A stretch of 64,000 nt of DNA from Betaproteobacteria bacterium RIFCSPLOWO2_02_FULL_63_19 (GCA_001770415.1 MEQX01000107.1:17251-81250), one strand, 5' to 3'; shown: positions 9,203-17,960, counted from the first letter of the stretch. The notes: generated by a model from the letters alone, not told the origin. A program made the numbers and translations.

Positions 9203-9979
9203 GTGGAATGCTCGGTTGCTGAATTGATGGCGGTGGCGATGTCGCACGAACTGCGGGACGACGATTTCGCCGCGGTCGGCGCCGCATCGCAGATTCCGGT
9301 GTGCGCGTTGCGCCTGGCGCAAAAAACCCATGCGCCCAATCTTTGGTATCTGTATGGTGGTAGCGGAGCGGTGAATTCCAAGTCCAAGGCCCTGGTCGAA
9401 TCTGCTGCGGACTATCGCAACCTGTTCGGGGCGGAATACCGTGCTCCGCTGATGGACATCATCGATTTCGAGTTCTCCGGCCGGTTCACGCTTTGCTTCT
9501 TCGGTGGAATGCAGATCGACCAGTACGGCAATGTCAATATGGTATGCATCGGCGACTACGAAAAGCCGGTGGTTCGCGGTCCTGGGACCGTGGGCACCGT
9601 ATTCACCAGCTCGTTCCGCAGGGTTGTGCTGTACGTCCAGCATCACAACCCCAGACTCTTCGTTCCAAAGGTCGATTTCTTGAGCGGGCCGGGTTTTCCA
9701 CAGGACGCGGCGATTGAGCGCTACCGTCCGAAATTCTCCGAAGGACCCGTCAGCGTCGTGACGCCGCTAGCAATCATGGATTTCCGCACACCGGATAAGC
9801 GGATGCGTCTGCGTTCAGTGCACCCCGGCCATACCGTGGAAGAGGTGCAGTCCCAGACCGGCTTCGAACTCGTCGTGGATGGAACCGTGCCGAAAACCCC
9901 GGAGCCGACTGCCGAGGAATTGCGGATCATACGCGAGGAGATCGACACGACTGGGGTGCTGCGCCGCCTTATCGAATAG
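9203..9979 (+). CDS. Class I CoA-transferase-fold protein, subunit B (GctB/IpdB-like)
   Basis: A 258-residue beta subunit. The GTG at 9203 is chosen because GGGGAG stands seven bases upstream; the frame is open a little further. Family features are the segments FFGGMQIDQYGNVNM, YVQHHNPRLFVPKVDFLSG and the C-terminal IREEIDTTGVLRRL. In glutaconate CoA-transferase the beta subunit supplies a catalytic glutamate in an ESG motif about residue 54. Here the equivalent stretch reads LWYLYGGSGAVNS (about 48-59), with glycine where the glutamate is expected. The same loss is known in IpdAB, which hydrolyses a ring-derived CoA ester carbon bond instead of moving CoA. The alignment was done from memory and should be confirmed. 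Confidence 0.83.
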   Translation: MECSVAELMAVAMSHELRDDDFAAVGAASQIPVCALRLAQKTHAPNLWYLYGGSGAVNSKSKALVESAADYRNLFGAEYRAPLMDIIDFEFSGRFTLCFFGGMQIDQYGNVNMVCIGDYEKPVVRGPGTVGTVFTSSFRRVVLYVQHHNPRLFVPKVDFLSGPGFPQDAAIERYRPKFSEGPVSVVTPLAIMDFRTPDKRMRLRSVHPGHTVEEVQSQTGFELVVDGTVPKTPEPTAEELRIIREEIDTTGVLRRLIE

Positions 9980-9980
9980 G

Positions 9981-10020
9981 CCGAGCTATCTTCGCGCAAG
10001 CACTGCTGCTCGGTTTTTTT
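9981..10020 (+). terminator. Intrinsic terminator after the CoA-transferase-fold pair
   Basis: A six-base-pair stem, CCGAGC at 9981-9986 and GCTCGG at 10008-10013, is followed directly by seven thymines (10014-10020). It begins two bases after the stop codon of subunit B and ends 25 bases before the ABC binding-protein start, so it separates the CoA operon from the transporter operon. The loop is long (21 bases), which makes it a moderate rather than a perfect terminator. Confidence 0.65.
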
Positions 10021-10044
10021 GGCTGGTTGACAATGGAGGCTCTA

Positions 10045-11136
10045 ATGACGAAATCTCTGGCGGGCATTTGCAATATCTTGCTTCTGACCGGGCTGGCGTG
10101 CGCGCCGGTCTCGGGCCTTGCGAACTCTGGCCACAGCGAGCGGTCGACGGTAAACATTTCGAGTTCGACGGGCGAGGCCATGTTGCTGGCCCAAGCCGGT
10201 TCGGCCGGCAAGCAGCCGATGCGTACGCTGAAAGCGGCCTACGTCACAAGCCTGAGTTTCAGCCCATTGTTCCGTGCGATTGAAAAAGGATATTTCAAAG
10301 ACGAAAACATCGCGATGAAACTGGAATTGGTTCGTTCGGTATCGACAGCTACGGCCTATCTGGGCCGCGGGCAGCTCGATCTGGGTTTCGGCAGCTTCAG
10401 CGATTCCCTGCTGAACGCCATGCTACGCGGCGTCGAGGTCAAGGTCGTGGCCTCGATGTCCTATTACGCAAAGGACCCGGCAGTCCTGGCCTCCGCACCC
10501 ATCCTGGTTCGTAAACAGTTATGGGACTCTGGCGAAATTCGGAAGCTGGCCGACCTGAAAGGGAGAAAGGTCGCTTTCAATTCAAAGGGAGGGATCGTCT
10601 CGTACATCGTGTCAAAGGCACTCGGGCGCTCTGGCCTCACGGTAGACGACCTCGACATCGTTCAGATGCGCTTTCCAGATCAGATGGTTGCGCTCGCCAA
10701 CGGCGCCATTGCCGCGAGCGTACTCGTGGAGCCGCTTGCGACAGCAGCACGTTCCAAGGGCACTGCCGTCGTTCTGGAAAAGAATCCGGCGCCAGGAAGC
10801 ATGGCCACCGTTCTTATATTCGGCAAGAACCTTCTCGTCGACGACGAAGCACCGACGGCAAAGGCGGTGTTGCGCGCGCTGCGCCGGGCCGCGAACGAGC
10901 TGCAATCCCCCGAGGCGATCATGTCCGATGAGAACCTCGCAATCTGGTCCAAATACACCAAGATCCCGGCCCCGACGATCAAGAAGACTGCGCCCTATAT
11001 GTTTGCACGTGATCTCGCGATCGATGTGGATAATCTCTTGGACCAGCAGAACTACCAGTTCAAATCCGGAAACATCGCCAAGGAAATTCCCCTTGACGGC
11101 CTGATAGATAGCCGTTACACAGTTCGCGCCCATTGA
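10045..11136 (+). CDS. ABC transporter substrate-binding protein, NitT/TauT type
   Basis: A 363-residue exported binding protein. The start is ATG 10045, five bases after GGAGG; two in-frame start codons lie further upstream (10027, 10033) but are less well placed. The N-terminus has a short basic stretch and a hydrophobic core ending near LAPVSGLA, a likely Sec signal. The mature part shows the aromatic-sulfonate/nitrate binding fold: AAYVTSLSFSPLFRAIEKGYF, a DLGFGSFSDSLL segment and LADLKGRKVAFNSKGG. Cognate ATPase and permease are at 13416 and 14349, with cupins and a hydrolase between. It most likely captures the small aromatic or carboxylic substrate of those enzymes. Confidence 0.85.
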   Translation: MTKSLAGICNILLLTGLACAPVSGLANSGHSERSTVNISSSTGEAMLLAQAGSAGKQPMRTLKAAYVTSLSFSPLFRAIEKGYFKDENIAMKLELVRSVSTATAYLGRGQLDLGFGSFSDSLLNAMLRGVEVKVVASMSYYAKDPAVLASAPILVRKQLWDSGEIRKLADLKGRKVAFNSKGGIVSYIVSKALGRSGLTVDDLDIVQMRFPDQMVALANGAIAASVLVEPLATAARSKGTAVVLEKNPAPGSMATVLIFGKNLLVDDEAPTAKAVLRALRRAANELQSPEAIMSDENLAIWSKYTKIPAPTIKKTAPYMFARDLAIDVDNLLDQQNYQFKSGNIAKEIPLDGLIDSRYTVRAH

Positions 11137-11211
11137 CCGAAGCGTCGATAGCCCGCAGTGGGGGCTCATCGGCGCTTTGCGGCCTGCGAGTATGTGGCAC
11201 CGAATTGGATT

Positions 11212-11251
11212 GGACGGCGATCGAGTGCCGGACGCGATCTTCTCGCCGTCC
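11212..11251 (+). terminator. Strong hairpin between binding protein and cupin genes (possible attenuator or terminator)
   Basis: A perfect nine-base inverted repeat, GGACGGCGA at 11212-11220 and TCGCCGTCC at 11243-11251, lies in the 167-base gap after the binding-protein gene. It is followed by a broken T-rich run (GTTTCCGTTTTC). It could lower transcription of the downstream genes relative to the abundant binding protein, as is common in ABC operons, or simply protect the upstream mRNA end. Confidence 0.4.
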
Positions 11252-11303
11252 GGCCGTTTCCGTTTTCAGTAGTTTCGACGAGCATTTGACAAGGAGTGCC
11301 AAG

Positions 11304-11813
11304 GTGACGAGTGAGCGAACGGCCCGGCTGGCCGAGATCAACTGTTGGGAAGAAACGTTGCGGCTGCGCGACAGGCAGCGAGAGCTTCGCAAGACGGCTG
11401 TTCAGATCGTCAGGGGCGCCGAGCTTCCGCAGGAAAACAACGCACAAGGGCTGATGCGATGGTACCTGCATCCGGCCATTACAGATACGGTGCTATCGAG
11501 CATGCTTATCTATCAACAGGAACTGCCCCCCGGAGGCCGCTCCGGGATGCTGCAGTTCCAAGGCGGCCAGGTGATCTACATCATCGAGGGCAGAGGGCAC
11601 ACCCTGGTTGACGGCGTGAAACACCCGTGGCAAGCGGAGGATGTCTTGAATCTGCCTTTGAGGAAAGACGGGATAGTTGTCCAGCACGTAAACGACGATC
11701 CGGACCGGCCCGCGAAGTTTCTGGCGGTAGAGCCCAACCTTTTGGAATGCACCGGCGTCGACCGGGGCTGCGGGTTCGAGCAGATCAGTCCTTCGAGCGA
11801 TTACAAGCGCTGA
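11304..11813 (+). CDS. Small cupin protein with degenerate metal site
   Basis: A 169-residue single-cupin protein. The start is GTG 11304, with AAGGAG eight bases upstream; the open frame extends back to 11133 but through non-conserved sequence. The jelly-roll core is clear: GGQVIYIIEGRGHTLVDG followed by EDVLNLPLRKDG and VQHVNDDP. Compared with its paralogue at 11898, two histidines of the first cupin motif are replaced (Leu83 and Phe85) and one of the second is Val126, leaving only His128. It is therefore unlikely to bind iron in the usual way. It probably forms a heteromer with, or regulates, the downstream cupin. It lies within the ABC transporter operon. Function unknown. Confidence 0.75.
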   Translation: MTSERTARLAEINCWEETLRLRDRQRELRKTAVQIVRGAELPQENNAQGLMRWYLHPAITDTVLSSMLIYQQELPPGGRSGMLQFQGGQVIYIIEGRGHTLVDGVKHPWQAEDVLNLPLRKDGIVVQHVNDDPDRPAKFLAVEPNLLECTGVDRGCGFEQISPSSDYKR

Positions 11814-11897
11814 GCCATTTGGTGAAGGGCGTTACGTCCCACACGGTTCGGAATGAGACATTGAAACACGAACGCGGCAAATGAGGAGCGCAGACAC

Positions 11898-12410
11898 ATG
11901 ACCGACATCGACAGGACTCGCACGCGCGAGCGGGGAACCATTGCAGAAACGAACTACGACAAATTCATCCGCAGCCGCAGGGAGTTCGCCGATCGCCAGT
12001 CAACGGGTCCGATCGTCATCAAGCAGTCCGACCGGGAATTCCAAATTACGCGCCAAGGGCGTATTCTCTACTACCTCAACTCGCAAGTGTACAAAGACAC
12101 GCCGCTGCAGGACTGGCGGGTCTTCGTCCACGACATCAAGACTCATTCCGGCAAGCACCGCCACCAGGGCGGATTCGTGATCTACGTCATAGAGGGTAAG
12201 GGCTATTCGGTCGTGGAAGGCGAACGCGTCGATTGGGAAGGCGGAGATCTGCTGCTTCTCCCGATCAGGAAAGGCGGTATCGAACACCAGCATTTCAATC
12301 TGGAGCCGGGCAAGGGCTGTCGCTGGATTGCGTTCTGCTACCTGCCGATCTTCGATCATCTCGCCTCGGAATTCACGCAGATGGAGACGTCTCCGCTGTT
12401 CACTGGCTAA
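11898..12410 (+). CDS. Small cupin protein with intact metal site
   Basis: A 170-residue single-domain cupin homologous over its length to the preceding gene product. The metal-binding motifs are complete: SGKHRHQGG (His87, His89) with FVIYVIEGKG, and GGIEHQHFN (His130, His132). The ATG at 11898 follows GAGGAG. Such small cupins are dioxygenases, isomerases or binding proteins acting on carboxylic acids; the genes around it (alpha/beta hydrolase, ABC importer) suggest a catabolic enzyme that works on the imported compound. The 84-base gap from the first cupin and the shared strand support one operon. I cannot assign a reaction. Confidence 0.8.
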   Translation: MTDIDRTRTRERGTIAETNYDKFIRSRREFADRQSTGPIVIKQSDREFQITRQGRILYYLNSQVYKDTPLQDWRVFVHDIKTHSGKHRHQGGFVIYVIEGKGYSVVEGERVDWEGGDLLLLPIRKGGIEHQHFNLEPGKGCRWIAFCYLPIFDHLASEFTQMETSPLFTG

Positions 12411-12578
12411 ATGGCGCAGATAGTGCTTCGTGTGAGCTGCCCCCAGAATTGGCGCCCATGTGGATTCCTAAGGCGACCAGTCGTGTGACGGCCTGGCAAT
12501 GCGCTGCGTCGGCAAGAAGGACATCACGCGGGCGAGGCCCCGACGGGTAAATCCAAGGAACGCGTTAGGGATCAGTCG

Positions 12579-13415
12579 ATGGAATTTGAATCGCGGACGA
12601 TAAGGGTGGATGGTGCCGATACGCACTATCTGGAGGGCGGCAATTTGGACGGCGAAACGATCGTCCTGATTCACGACGGCGGATTCGGGGCCGACGGTTG
12701 GATGACCTGGAAGCCGATCATGCCGTTGCTCGCGGCGCGTCACCGTTTATTCGCGCCGGACCTGCTGGGTTTTGGCGGCACCCAGAAGATCTACGATTTC
12801 GGCGAAGGCGCGCGCAGCCAGAAGATCAATCACATTGCGCGTTGGATGAATGCACTCGACATTCGCAATGCCCATTTCATCGGTAATTCGCTGGGTGGTA
12901 GCCTCATCCTGTTCGCAGCGATGCGCAGCGACTGGCCGATCCACAAGGGCGTGAGCATATCCGGAACCGGCGGTCCGTTCATGCGCCCGGATCCATACGC
13001 CCCCTTGCGCGATTACGCGCCTGGCAGGGACGCGATGCGGCGTATTGTGGAACTGATGGTAAGCCGTCGGGACGCGGAAATGGACGAACTCGTGGAGGCG
13101 CGTTACCAGCGCTCACTGATTCGCGGCCATTGGGAAAACCTCAGTGCGCCCAGGCTCAGACCACCGGGGCAAAAATCGGCGCGCGATGCGGGGGACGCGA
13201 AGTTCTTCGAAAATCTGGGAAGGATCCGTGCGCCTATGCTCTTTGTTGCCGGAGGCGCCGATGAGTTGCTGGATCCCGGATGGGAATCTCAGTTCACCTC
13301 ACGTATCGCCGGTGCCAAGAGCGTGGTAATCGACGGCGCGCGCCACCAACCCCAGTACGACGCAGCGGAAAAGCTGAGCGATGCAATCGAATCGTTCCTG
13401 CATGGGGATAATTGA
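12579..13415 (+). CDS. Alpha/beta hydrolase, MhpC-like
   Basis: A 278-residue alpha/beta hydrolase. The oxyanion region is LIHDGGFGADGW (about 30-41), the nucleophile elbow is FIGNSLGGSL (Ser near 109), the acid lies in VAGGADELLDP and the catalytic histidine is in DGARHQPQYD near 259. The overall pattern with the GFG loop resembles C-C hydrolases of meta-cleavage products (MhpC, BphD) and related esterases. The ATG at 12579 has only a weak ribosome site. Its TGA stop at 13413-13415 directly abuts the ATG of the ABC ATPase, so translation is probably coupled to the transporter. Substrate unknown; ring-fission product or ester are both reasonable. Confidence 0.85.
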   Translation: MEFESRTIRVDGADTHYLEGGNLDGETIVLIHDGGFGADGWMTWKPIMPLLAARHRLFAPDLLGFGGTQKIYDFGEGARSQKINHIARWMNALDIRNAHFIGNSLGGSLILFAAMRSDWPIHKGVSISGTGGPFMRPDPYAPLRDYAPGRDAMRRIVELMVSRRDAEMDELVEARYQRSLIRGHWENLSAPRLRPPGQKSARDAGDAKFFENLGRIRAPMLFVAGGADELLDPGWESQFTSRIAGAKSVVIDGARHQPQYDAAEKLSDAIESFLHGDN

Positions 13416-14327
13416 ATGAGCGATTCAAAACCCTCGGCTCGGGAAACCGCTGCCTTTGCCGGCTTGGTGAAGGCGGACCTGCGGCCTGACGCGCCGGCAG
13501 CGACGAAGATAGGTGTACGCGGGCTGCGCAAGCGGTTCGCGGTCAAGGGCAGGCCGGTCGACGCGCTCGCAGGTATCGATCTGGATATCCGTACCGGCGA
13601 GTTCTTCTGCGTCGTAGGCCCGAGCGGATGCGGCAAGACGACGCTGTTGCGAATACTCGCTGGCCTCGACACGCAAACCGCGGGCGACATTCGAGTGTCC
13701 AGGGACCAGCCCGTGCAGGCGAGCAATCCGCAAACGTCGGCGGAGAGACCGCTCAACGCGATGATCTTCCAGGAGCAGAGCATTTTTCCCTGGATGAATG
13801 TTCGCGACAACGTGGCCTTCGGATTGAAGGCACGCGGAATACCGAGAAATGAACGATATCGAATCGTAGAGCCTTACGTGCGCAAAGTCGGCCTCGAGGG
13901 ATTCGCGGACGCTTTACCGCATCAACTCTCGGGTGGCATGAAACAACGCGTGTCGATCGCGCGTGCGTTCGCCAACGATCCCGAAATTCTGCTGATGGAT
14001 GAGCCCTTCGCGGCACTCGACGAGCAGACCAAGCTCATTCTGCAGACCGAGTTGATACGCATATGGGAGGAGACCCGTAAGACGGTCGTGTACGTGACCC
14101 ACAGCATAGACGAGGCGATCGTTCTCTCGGACCGGATAATGGTGATGAGCGCACGCCCCGGGCGCATCAAGGAGATCATCGACGTGGCCGACGTGTTTGC
14201 AAGACCGCGACTGGTGGAAACGGTGAAGAGCAGTCCGCAGTACGGCGAGGTGTTCGGTCGTGTCTGGGCGCTGCTTCGCGACGAAGTCGTCGGTCGGCCC
14301 GAGCAACTGCTCTCACACGTAAGATAG
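13416..14327 (+). CDS. ABC transporter ATP-binding protein, nitrate/sulfonate/taurine type
   Basis: A 303-residue ATPase of the SsuB/TauB class. Walker A is GPSGCGKTTLL (68-78), the Q-loop is MIFQEQSIFPWM, the signature is LSGGMKQRVS and Walker B is ILLMDEPFAALDE. The N-terminal 35 residues before the first strand are longer than usual. The start ATG abuts the stop of the alpha/beta hydrolase. The permease gene follows after 21 bases and the binding protein is at 10045, so the three make a complete importer. The C-terminal extension after the ARPGRIKEI segment is normal for this class. Confidence 0.92.
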   Translation: MSDSKPSARETAAFAGLVKADLRPDAPAATKIGVRGLRKRFAVKGRPVDALAGIDLDIRTGEFFCVVGPSGCGKTTLLRILAGLDTQTAGDIRVSRDQPVQASNPQTSAERPLNAMIFQEQSIFPWMNVRDNVAFGLKARGIPRNERYRIVEPYVRKVGLEGFADALPHQLSGGMKQRVSIARAFANDPEILLMDEPFAALDEQTKLILQTELIRIWEETRKTVVYVTHSIDEAIVLSDRIMVMSARPGRIKEIIDVADVFARPRLVETVKSSPQYGEVFGRVWALLRDEVVGRPEQLLSHVR

Positions 14328-14348
14328 TTTGCTTCAGGACGACGAATC

Positions 14349-15161
14349 ATGAGAAATACAACTGTCGACCGGAAACACCGAACGCATATATTGACGCACT
14401 GGTTCAGCAGGTCGAATCGCGACCGATTGTTGTCCGTGCTTTCACCGATGCTGCTCTTGGTTCTGTGGGAAATTTCTGCTCGCGCGAATTGGATCGACAC
14501 CCGTTTCTTCCCGGCACCGACCGAGGTCTTTCGAGCCGCAGGGGTCATGGTAAAGACGGGCGAATTGTGGACAAATCTCTCCGTTAGCCTGGTGCGAATC
14601 GGTATCGGGTTCGTGCTGGGAGCGGTGCCGGGGATCTTGATCGGGCTCGCGATGGGGCTGTTCGGCACGGTACGAGCAATAATCCAGCCGCTTGTCGACG
14701 GCACCTTCCCGATTCCAAAAATCGCCATTCTGCCGCTGATCATGATGATCTTCGGTATCGGAGAGGAATCCAAGTACGTAGTCATCGCGGTTGCGGTCAT
14801 TTACCTTGTCCTGATCAACACCGCAGCGGGCGTGCGCAACATCGAGCAGATCTACCTCGACGTCGGCAAGAACTATCATGCCGGCAAGCTCATGATGTTT
14901 ACCGATGTCGCGTTTCCCGGCGCCCTGCCGATGATCGTAACGGGATTGAAGCTGGGCATGGGCGTTGCGCTGCTGGTCATCGTCGCGGCCGAATTCGTCG
15001 GCGCGAGGAGCGGAATCGGCTACCTGATATGGAGTTCCTGGGAAACTTTCCAGGTCGAGCACATGTATGTCGGATTGCTGGTGAGCGCGCTGCTCGGCTT
15101 TGCCTCGGCGATTCTTCTGAATATTCTCGAGTACGTTATCATTCCGTGGAAACGTCGATAG
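14349..15161 (+). CDS. ABC transporter permease, SsuC/TauC type
   Basis: A 270-residue inner-membrane permease with about six hydrophobic segments, beginning with LLSVLSPMLLLVLWEISA. The cytoplasmic coupling loop (EAA-type) is visible around GVRNIEQIYLDVGKN and the following FPGALPMIVTGLKLG. It pairs with the ATPase immediately upstream and the binding protein at 10045. The ATG at 14349 lies 21 bases after the ATPase stop behind a short AGGA-like site. The gene ends 34 bases before the convergent molybdopterin oxidoreductase. Confidence 0.9.
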   Translation: MRNTTVDRKHRTHILTHWFSRSNRDRLLSVLSPMLLLVLWEISARANWIDTRFFPAPTEVFRAAGVMVKTGELWTNLSVSLVRIGIGFVLGAVPGILIGLAMGLFGTVRAIIQPLVDGTFPIPKIAILPLIMMIFGIGEESKYVVIAVAVIYLVLINTAAGVRNIEQIYLDVGKNYHAGKLMMFTDVAFPGALPMIVTGLKLGMGVALLVIVAAEFVGARSGIGYLIWSSWETFQVEHMYVGLLVSALLGFASAILLNILEYVIIPWKRR

Positions 15162-15195
15162 CGCCGCGGGTCGATGCGTTCGCGTCGCCTCAAGA

Positions 15196-17781
15196 TTACG
15201 CCGGCGTCACCTTGACGCGCACGCAAAGGTCGAGGTTCAGATTGACCGGACTGGAATGCTCCCAGTCCACTTCCAGCAAATCGTTGTAGAAGATGCCCTT
15301 GCCCTTGGCGACCGGCATGCCATCGCCCCAGTGGCCGGCGCAGGCGGCAACGCCGAGCGCCTCGGGATGGATCGCCTGCGAAAGCTTCACCCTTCCCTTG
15401 ACCTTGCTGCCCTGTTCGTTCTCCACCCATATCATGGTCCCGTCAATCAGGCCCATGCGCCTTCCGGTCTCGGCATTGACTGCGATGAAGTAGGAATACG
15501 GATCCAGCTGCGCCGCCTCGTCCAGCCACGGGTTTTCCATGGTGAAGCTGTTGGTGTGTATCGTGTCGCGGTAATAAAAGGCGATCAGGTCGAACCCAGG
15601 CTTGTGCAGGCCGTGCGAACGACACGGCAGGAAATCGGGCAGCGGCTCGTAATACTCGAGCGGGATCTTCAACCCCCTCGGCTCGGCAATCGCGGCGAGT
15701 TTTTCTCCGATCGGAACGAGGAATTCCCAGTAGATCGGCACGCGCACGTCCAGAAACGGCCGCCAGTAGACTTCCTGCGGCTTCTTCGGCCACTTGATGA
15801 CGCCGTGCTGTTTGAACCAGTCCAGCCCGCGTTCGGCGCCGAAGTTGGTCTTCAATTCCGCGTCGCAGATTTCGTCCCAGGTGTAGCGCCGGTCGCGCCG
15901 CAGCCGGAATTCCGGCGCGAGATTCATCGACGCGTTGAGCGCTGCGTTCATGTCCGCGGTGATTCCCAGGCGCGCTGCCAGTTCGAGCAACACGTCCTGG
16001 TAGCGCCGCTGCTCGCCCTCGGGTTCAAGTACAGGCTGCCGGATGGCCCAACACCATTCGCCCATTCCCGCCGGATGGTTGAAAATGAACGGGAAGCTGG
16101 AACGCGAGTCCAGCGACTGCAGGTAGCTGCAATCGGGAAGCACGACGTCGGCGAAGCGAGTGGTTTCGGTTTCGAACAGGTCAAACGAAACCATGAACTT
16201 GTACTGCGCGAGCGAGCGGGCCGCGTTCTCGCGATTGCCGATGCTCATGAGCAGGTTGGTGCCGTAGTTCAGCATCACCTCCGGCCGGTAGGGCAACTCG
16301 AACTTTTCCCACATCCCAGGGCCGTCATCGGAATGAATGAACGGCGAAATCATGCCCAGCGGAATCAGGTCCTGCAGACCGACGCGTTCCGGGAGCCGCG
16401 GATCATCGATGGGCCAAGGCGTGTGGTGGCCCATCCAGATGCCCACTTTCATCAATCCGTCCGGGCCGGGACTGGGCCGGTAGCGCGGTCGGCCGGTTTC
16501 GGGGAAACCCGCACAGGCCGGGTTGAAGCCCAGGCAACCGCCGACGACGTCGCAGGCGCCCACCAATTCGTTCAACAGGTCGATGGCGACGAAGTTGTAC
16601 ACGGAATTCAGGTGGCCCGAGGAGCCGCGGAACGCAATGGCCGCCACGGGTCGAAAAGGCAGCGACACTCCGTCCACGACGATGGTGCTGCCGATACGCG
16701 CTTCGCGTCCGAACTCGGTCGCGAGCCGGCGGATCGTGGCAGCCGGCACGGTGCTGAGCGTCTCGCCCCACTCCGGGGTGAACCGCCTGAGGTGGTCCTT
16801 CAAACGCTGGAACGCGGGCTGGCAGCGCACGCCGGCCACGTCGAAGTCGCCCAGCAGCGCCGCATCGACGGGCTTCACGTCGGTATAGGGCCGCGCGGCG
16901 CCCGCGGCTCCGTCCCACACCAGAGGCTTGCGATGGTCCGGGTCGCGCAGATAGAGCTTGTCCGGACCGATCAGGTAAGGGGCGTTGGTCTTGGCCTGCA
17001 GGTACGGCCCGTCGTAGACGTCCAGTTCGTTCACCAGCACGTTGCACATGGCCAGCGCGAGCGCCGCATCGGTCCCCACGCGCAGCGGCACCCACTCGTT
17101 TGCCTTGGCGGCCGCGAAGTTGCACATCGGGTCGACGACGACCATGCGCATGCCGCGCACGCGTGCATCGGCGACCAGCTTCATGTTGGAGTTCGCGGCA
17201 TGTCCGGCCCCGTGGCCCTTGGACGCCCCGAAATAAATCGCGTAGTTGCAGTAAGGAAAATCCGGAACGACCGACCACGACGCGTGCATCATGCCCGAGA
17301 TCAGATGCGCGCCGTTGCCGCAGTGCAGGCCGCCCCCCGCGCCGGACTGGTTGGGCGTGCCGAACGCCGAGCCGAAGCCTTGAAACGGGATGCGGGCAGC
17401 CTGGACGGTGGTGGTTCTCTGCACCACCACCTTGCGCGGATCTTCGGCGCGGATTTTACTCAACACCGCGGTGATTTCGTCGAGCGCCTCGTCCCAGGTG
17501 ATTTCCTTCCAGCACGGATCTTCGTCAAGGCCTTTCTTCGGATTGGTTCTCCGCAGTGGCCGGGTCAAACGGTTGGGGTCGTAATGCGACATGATGCCGG
17601 AGACGCCCTTGCCGCACAGTCGCCCTTTTCCGACGACGCTGTCCGGATTGCCCTCCACCTTGACCACCACGCCATCGACGCGGTGCGCGAGGATGGAACA
17701 GGTCCCGTAGCACAGCGCGCAGGAGGAAGCGAGCCAGGCGTCGTCGTTTTCGGCCGAAAAATCGGGGTGCGGAAGATTCAT
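15196..17781 (-). CDS. Molybdopterin oxidoreductase, DMSO reductase family
   Basis: A large Mo/W-bis-MGD enzyme of about 861 residues. The N-terminal 4Fe-4S motif is complete: SSCALCYGTCSI gives Cys21, Cys24 and Cys28, and GRLCGKG gives Cys56. The molybdopterin domains follow (YFGASKGHGAGHAAN, VVDPMCNFAAAKANEW, FVSFDLFETETTRFADVVLP), ending in a C-terminal beta-barrel (WVENEQGSKVKGRVKLS). There is no Tat signal, so it is cytoplasmic. I used ATG 17781; an in-frame TTG at 17832 is an alternative. No partner Fe-S or membrane subunit is adjacent, unlike respiratory enzymes. Single-subunit relatives include hydroxytransferases and hydratases acting on aromatics, but the substrate is unknown. Confidence 0.88.
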   Translation of the reverse strand: MNLPHPDFSAENDDAWLASSCALCYGTCSILAHRVDGVVVKVEGNPDSVVGKGRLCGKGVSGIMSHYDPNRLTRPLRRTNPKKGLDEDPCWKEITWDEALDEITAVLSKIRAEDPRKVVVQRTTTVQAARIPFQGFGSAFGTPNQSGAGGGLHCGNGAHLISGMMHASWSVVPDFPYCNYAIYFGASKGHGAGHAANSNMKLVADARVRGMRMVVVDPMCNFAAAKANEWVPLRVGTDAALALAMCNVLVNELDVYDGPYLQAKTNAPYLIGPDKLYLRDPDHRKPLVWDGAAGAARPYTDVKPVDAALLGDFDVAGVRCQPAFQRLKDHLRRFTPEWGETLSTVPAATIRRLATEFGREARIGSTIVVDGVSLPFRPVAAIAFRGSSGHLNSVYNFVAIDLLNELVGACDVVGGCLGFNPACAGFPETGRPRYRPSPGPDGLMKVGIWMGHHTPWPIDDPRLPERVGLQDLIPLGMISPFIHSDDGPGMWEKFELPYRPEVMLNYGTNLLMSIGNRENAARSLAQYKFMVSFDLFETETTRFADVVLPDCSYLQSLDSRSSFPFIFNHPAGMGEWCWAIRQPVLEPEGEQRRYQDVLLELAARLGITADMNAALNASMNLAPEFRLRRDRRYTWDEICDAELKTNFGAERGLDWFKQHGVIKWPKKPQEVYWRPFLDVRVPIYWEFLVPIGEKLAAIAEPRGLKIPLEYYEPLPDFLPCRSHGLHKPGFDLIAFYYRDTIHTNSFTMENPWLDEAAQLDPYSYFIAVNAETGRRMGLIDGTMIWVENEQGSKVKGRVKLSQAIHPEALGVAACAGHWGDGMPVAKGKGIFYNDLLEVDWEHSSPVNLNLDLCVRVKVTPA

Positions 17782-17960
17782 GCCAGGATCCCAGTCGTTC
17801 CCGCCCGAAGCGGATCGGGCGGTTGTTGTCAACCTTGTTACGATTAACGCGTCCGCCGATCCAAGTCAAGCCGCTCGCGCGGCAGGACTACCCGGTGCGC
17901 ACGCTCACCATTATCGCGCCGGGCCGGGGAATCAGTGCTCCCGTCCCGGCCGGCGAATCT

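Noticed and set aside
15256-17847. Long plus-strand open frame opposite the molybdopterin oxidoreductase
   Set aside because: It is an antisense shadow caused by high GC at third codon positions; the product has no family character and is rich in Arg, His and Gln.
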